Positions 61,119 to 64,000 of a stretch of DNA of 64,000 nucleotides are shown here, in pieces; position 1 is the stretch's first letter; each line of letters begins with the position of its first letter. This DNA comes from Sporocytophaga sp. (lineage in GTDB: Bacteria; Bacteroidota; Bacteroidia; Cytophagales; Cytophagaceae). The stretch spans positions 1 through 64,000 of the forward strand of contig NZ_JAGHZZ010000020.1 of the NCBI RefSeq assembly GCF_017745095.1, written 5' to 3'. The notes under the pieces are model-generated. The model had not been told where the DNA came from, did no database searches, and worked only from the letters and a program-made list of their open reading frames with translations. A program made the translations under genes and the position numbers.

Positions 61119-62225
61119 ATGAAACAATTTTTGGTATTTGTAAGAAAAGAATTTTATCATGTACTGCGTGATAAGAAGACTTTATTGATACTATTTGGAA
61201 TGCCGGTTGTTCAGATACTTTTATTTGGTTTTGCTTTGACCAATGAAGTGAAAGATTCCCCAATAATAGTGGTGGACTATGCCCGTGATGTAGCTTCTCA
61301 GTCTATTATCACAAGGTTAGGAGCCAGTCAGTATTTTAAGCTTAAAAGAAATGTCTTATCTCAAAAGGAAATAATCGAGAGTTTCAGAGACGGGAAGATC
61401 AAAGCTGCAGTGGTGTTTCCAGATCATTTTAATGAAGATCTGGAGCATATGAACAAAGCTCAGGTACAGATCATTGCTGATGCTTCTGATCCTAATACAG
61501 CAACTTTGGTTACTAACTACGTGTCAGCAATCGTCAGAGATTACCAATCAGATCGTACAGAATTGATGGCTGTTCCGTATCAGATTATACCAGAGGTAAG
61601 GATGCTGTATAATCCCCAATTACTGGGGGCTCCAAATTTTGTACCTGGCGTAATGGCTCTGGTTTTAATGTTGGTTTGTGTGATGATGACAGCTATTTCT
61701 ATTGTGAAAGAAAAGGAAATGGGGACCATGGAGGTTTTGCTAGTTTCACCTTTTCAACCTTTTCTGGTAATTTTATCTAAAGCTATTCCATATATAGCGC
61801 TGTCTTTGGTGAACCTCGGAGCTATCCTTTCATTAAGTGCGTTTTTGCTGGAGCTTCCAGTCAAAGGAAGCCTTTTATTATTAATAGGAGAAAGCACACT
61901 TTTTATTATTTGCTGTCTGAGTCTTGGTATACTTATTTCAATCAAAGCCAAGTCTCAACAGGTTGCGATGATGATTTCTCTGGTTGGGATGTTTCTTCCT
62001 ACTGTTCTATTTAGTGGATATATGTTCCCAATAGAAAACATGCCTCTTCCTTTACAGATAATATCAAATGTTGTTCCTTCAAAGTGGTATTACATTATCG
62101 TAAAATCCGTGATGATCAAAGGTGTTGGGTTTATGTATATATGGAAGGAGACTTTAATTCTTATAGGAATTACCACAGTGTTTCTGTGGGTTAGTCTCAA
62201 AAGTTTTAAGATCAGGTTAGAATAA
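61119..62225 (+). CDS. ABC-2 permease (YbhS-like)
   Basis: A 368-residue inner-membrane protein with one N-terminal membrane helix (about 20-40), a large periplasmic domain (about 41-170) and five C-terminal membrane helices (from GVMALVLMLVCVMMTAISIV near 175 to the end). The pattern EKEMGTMEVLLVSPF after the second helix is the ABC-2/DrrB signature. It probably forms a heterodimer with the next permease. It starts four bases after the second ATPase gene. Confidence 0.93.
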   Translation: MKQFLVFVRKEFYHVLRDKKTLLILFGMPVVQILLFGFALTNEVKDSPIIVVDYARDVASQSIITRLGASQYFKLKRNVLSQKEIIESFRDGKIKAAVVFPDHFNEDLEHMNKAQVQIIADASDPNTATLVTNYVSAIVRDYQSDRTELMAVPYQIIPEVRMLYNPQLLGAPNFVPGVMALVLMLVCVMMTAISIVKEKEMGTMEVLLVSPFQPFLVILSKAIPYIALSLVNLGAILSLSAFLLELPVKGSLLLLIGESTLFIICCLSLGILISIKAKSQQVAMMISLVGMFLPTVLFSGYMFPIENMPLPLQIISNVVPSKWYYIIVKSVMIKGVGFMYIWKETLILIGITTVFLWVSLKSFKIRLE

Positions 62226-62242
62226 TAGATAATACTTCGATT

Positions 62243-63361
62243 ATGAGAACATTAATCTTCTTATTAAGAAAAGAATTCAAACAGATATTCCGTGATAAAG
62301 CGATACTGGCTATCATATTCGTGATGCCCTCAGTGCAGCTAATAGTTATGCCACTGGCTGCTAATTATGAAGTGAAGAAGATTAATCTTGCTGTTGTTGA
62401 TAATGATAAATCAACTTATACCCAAAAGCTGATATCACAAATTACAAGTTCCGGATATTTCCGATTACAGAGTTATAATGCTTCTTATGATCAGGCTTAT
62501 GAAGCCATTAAGTCAGATAACGCTGACCTTATATTGGAGATTCCTCAAAGGTTTGAAAGAAATTTGGTAAGAGAAAATAAAGAAAAAATTTTCATTGCTG
62601 TAAATGCTATTAATGGAACAAAGGCAAATCTGGGAGGAGCTTATCTTTCAACTATCATCAGTAATTTTAACAATGATATCCGAATGAAGCTTACCGTGGG
62701 CTCCAGATTCAGTCAGGCTCCAACGATTGAAATAGTATCCTCAAACTGGTTTAATGTGCATATGAACTATAGGTTATTTTTTGTTCCAGGTATTCTGGCA
62801 TTGCTGGTTACATTGGTGGGTAGCTTTCTCACTGCTCTGAACATAGTCCGTGAGAAAGAAGTAGGTACAATAGAGCAAATAAATGTTACTCCGATAAAGA
62901 AACATTATTTTATACTTGGAAAGCTTATTCCTTTCTGGGTGCTTGCCAATGTGATATTTACGATCGGTCTGCTTCTCGGAAGATTGGTGTATGGTATTAT
63001 TCCTGCTGGAAATATTGGACTTTTATATCTGTTTGTAGGAGTATATCTGCTTGCTGCACTTGGCTTTGGATTACTTATATCCACCTTTGCAGAAACTCAG
63101 CAGCAGGCTATGTTGATCATGTTCTTTTTTATGATGGTCTTTATATTAATGGGAGGATTGTTTACTCCTATAGAAAGCATGCCACAATGGGCGCAGATTA
63201 TAACAAAATTTAACCCGGTAAGGTACTTCATTGAAGTAATGCGTATGGTTATTCTCAAAGGTAGCACACTGAGAGATGTGGCTTCTCAATTTGTTGCTGT
63301 CATTGTGTTTGCAGTTATATTAAATAGCTGGGCAATATTAAATTATAAAAAGACTAATTGA
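62243..63361 (+). CDS. ABC-2 permease (YbhR-like)
   Basis: A 372-residue paralogue of the preceding permease with the same topology: an N-terminal helix near 20-40, a periplasmic domain with NAINGTKANLGGAYLSTII, and five C-terminal helices with the signature VREKEVGTIEQINVTPIKK (about 207-225). It completes a two-ATPase, two-permease, one-adaptor exporter. In E. coli this system exports drugs such as cefoperazone, or Na+(Li+)/H+; the substrate here is unknown. It is the last gene of the operon, followed by a 12-bp hairpin. Confidence 0.93.
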   Translation: MRTLIFLLRKEFKQIFRDKAILAIIFVMPSVQLIVMPLAANYEVKKINLAVVDNDKSTYTQKLISQITSSGYFRLQSYNASYDQAYEAIKSDNADLILEIPQRFERNLVRENKEKIFIAVNAINGTKANLGGAYLSTIISNFNNDIRMKLTVGSRFSQAPTIEIVSSNWFNVHMNYRLFFVPGILALLVTLVGSFLTALNIVREKEVGTIEQINVTPIKKHYFILGKLIPFWVLANVIFTIGLLLGRLVYGIIPAGNIGLLYLFVGVYLLAALGFGLLISTFAETQQQAMLIMFFFMMVFILMGGLFTPIESMPQWAQIITKFNPVRYFIEVMRMVILKGSTLRDVASQFVAVIVFAVILNSWAILNYKKTN

Positions 63362-63366
63362 ATAAT

Positions 63367-63398
63367 ATCAGGTAAATTACTTTCAAAATTTACCTGAT
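63367..63398. terminator. Hairpin between convergent export operon and glycosidase gene
   Basis: ATCAGGTAAATT (63367-63378) and AATTTACCTGAT (63387-63398) form a perfect 12-bp stem with an eight-base loop, located between two converging stop codons at 63361 and 63413; it is probably bidirectional. Confidence 0.72.
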
Positions 63399-63412
63399 GC
63401 TTATGATTTTAC

Positions 63413-64000
63413 TCAAAGATTAACTTCATACTGGGGAGGCGTTATCTCGTCCTGAGAATAAACAAGAAAGCTGTATGGCCCAATGTTTATCAAACCATTA
63501 AAAGGTTGTCCGTCTTTCTCGCCTTCCTGGGTTTCGGTATCAAAACTTGAATGATTAGAGAATTTTTCATCAAATCCTTCCCAGTCACTGTTAAATCTGG
63601 CCTTCCAAATTCCATTGCAAGGAAGACCAATTGAATAGTCATTATGAGCTTTATTGGCAAAATTAAAAATAATAATGACGCTATCTTTAGGGCCTCCTTT
63701 ATCCCATCTATGCATCGCTAATATTTTATCATCATGGTTAACATGGAAGATTTGCACAAAAGAACCGGATAAGCCTGCAGTTGTGTTGTGGAGATTCCTT
63801 CTCAGAGCAATCATTTCACGATACATATGTACGATACCATCAAATTTATCGGCCCTGCACCAGCTTAATGGCTTTGTGTCTTCAAACCATCTATCCTCAA
63901 GAAATTCCTGTCCTTGAAATATCATGGGAATACCTGGAGATGTAAATACAAGCCCTGCTCCCAAAGTAGACCTCTTTTTAGAAAACCAGCTGCCCACTTT
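63413..64000 (-). CDS. Alpha-amylase/1,4-alpha-glucan-branching-enzyme-like protein (partial, 5' end outside window)
   Basis: About 195 C-terminal residues of a GH13-type enzyme. The catalytic-barrel end is seen in TLGAGLVFTSPGIPMIFQGQ and EFLEDRWFEDTKPLSW, followed by the helix MYREMIALRRNLHNTTAGLS typical of branching enzymes and related GH13 proteins, and an all-beta C-terminal domain (KDSVIIIFNFANKAHNDYSI, NGLINIGPYSFLVYSQ). The gene continues past base 64000, so the catalytic residues are not visible. Glycogen branching or starch degradation are both possible. Confidence 0.85.
   Translation of the reverse strand, partial: KVGSWFSKKRSTLGAGLVFTSPGIPMIFQGQEFLEDRWFEDTKPLSWCRADKFDGIVHMYREMIALRRNLHNTTAGLSGSFVQIFHVNHDDKILAMHRWDKGGPKDSVIIIFNFANKAHNDYSIGLPCNGIWKARFNSDWEGFDEKFSNHSSFDTETQEGEKDGQPFNGLINIGPYSFLVYSQDEITPPQYEVNL

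Overview
The window looks like a chromosomal segment of an AT-rich Bacteroidota, most likely of the order Cytophagales. Supporting signs are type IX secretion (T9SS) C-terminal domains of both type A and type B, a PorP/SprF-family protein, SusC/TonB-type receptors with carboxypeptidase-regulatory N-domains, a short Bacteroidota-type primary sigma factor, lack of clear Shine-Dalgarno sequences, and a TTG-N19-TACATTTG promoter. An expansin-like secreted protein suggests a plant-cell-wall or cellulose degrader of the Cytophaga/Sporocytophaga kind; that is inference.

Region 1 (1-1665) appears to be the end of an integron-like cassette array. Two small genes are each bounded by attC-like imperfect palindromes whose outer core sites (GTTAGGC/GCCTAAC and a second, different pair) are complementary exactly as cassette ends should be. 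Region 2 (1666-10194) carries a large NHL-repeat T9SS protein, a 90-bp tandem repeat, an MgtC-like protein, a DUF2252 protein, a patch of dispersed repeats, a cold-shock protein and a sigma-70 factor whose true start is probably internal. Region 3 (10734-16235) is a minus-strand heavy-metal RND efflux operon (czcCBA-like) with a perfect AT-rich palindrome upstream. Region 4 (16747-19509) holds two decayed genes: a PAS/GAF sensor protein broken by one frameshift and a lipoprotein gene with a frameshift plus a nonsense codon.

Region 5 (19619-35222) is mixed housekeeping and envelope content: SIMPL-like and OmpA-like proteins, a CapA-like phosphatase, a Zn-alcohol dehydrogenase with its conserved small partner, a Kir-type potassium channel, two small lipoproteins, a 5'-nucleotidase lipoprotein, an expansin-like T9SS protein, a TPR protein and an EamA transporter. 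Region 6 (35299-42470) is a siderophore-uptake locus: an AraC regulator divergent from a TonB receptor, a DUF4374 lipoprotein, a PepSY membrane protein and a DUF4198-like protein, resembling the XusABC xenosiderophore system of Bacteroides.

Region 7 (43601-47967) is the most unusual locus: a translationally coupled ECF sigma factor, a membrane-spanning putative anti-sigma factor whose periplasmic part carries a SprB-like repeat and a type-B CTD-like domain, and a leucine-rich-repeat protein with a type-B CTD, divergent from a PorP/SprF gene. Region 8 (48363-57615) has a TonB receptor/DUF4249 pair, an MprF-flippase-like protein, a large unrecognised two-TM coiled-coil protein and an ELWxxDGT-repeat T9SS protein. 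Region 9 (57784-63361) is a TetR-controlled ABC-2 export operon (YbhGFSR-like, with the double ATPase split in two) preceded by a perfect 42-bp palindrome. The window ends inside a minus-strand alpha-amylase/branching-enzyme-like gene.
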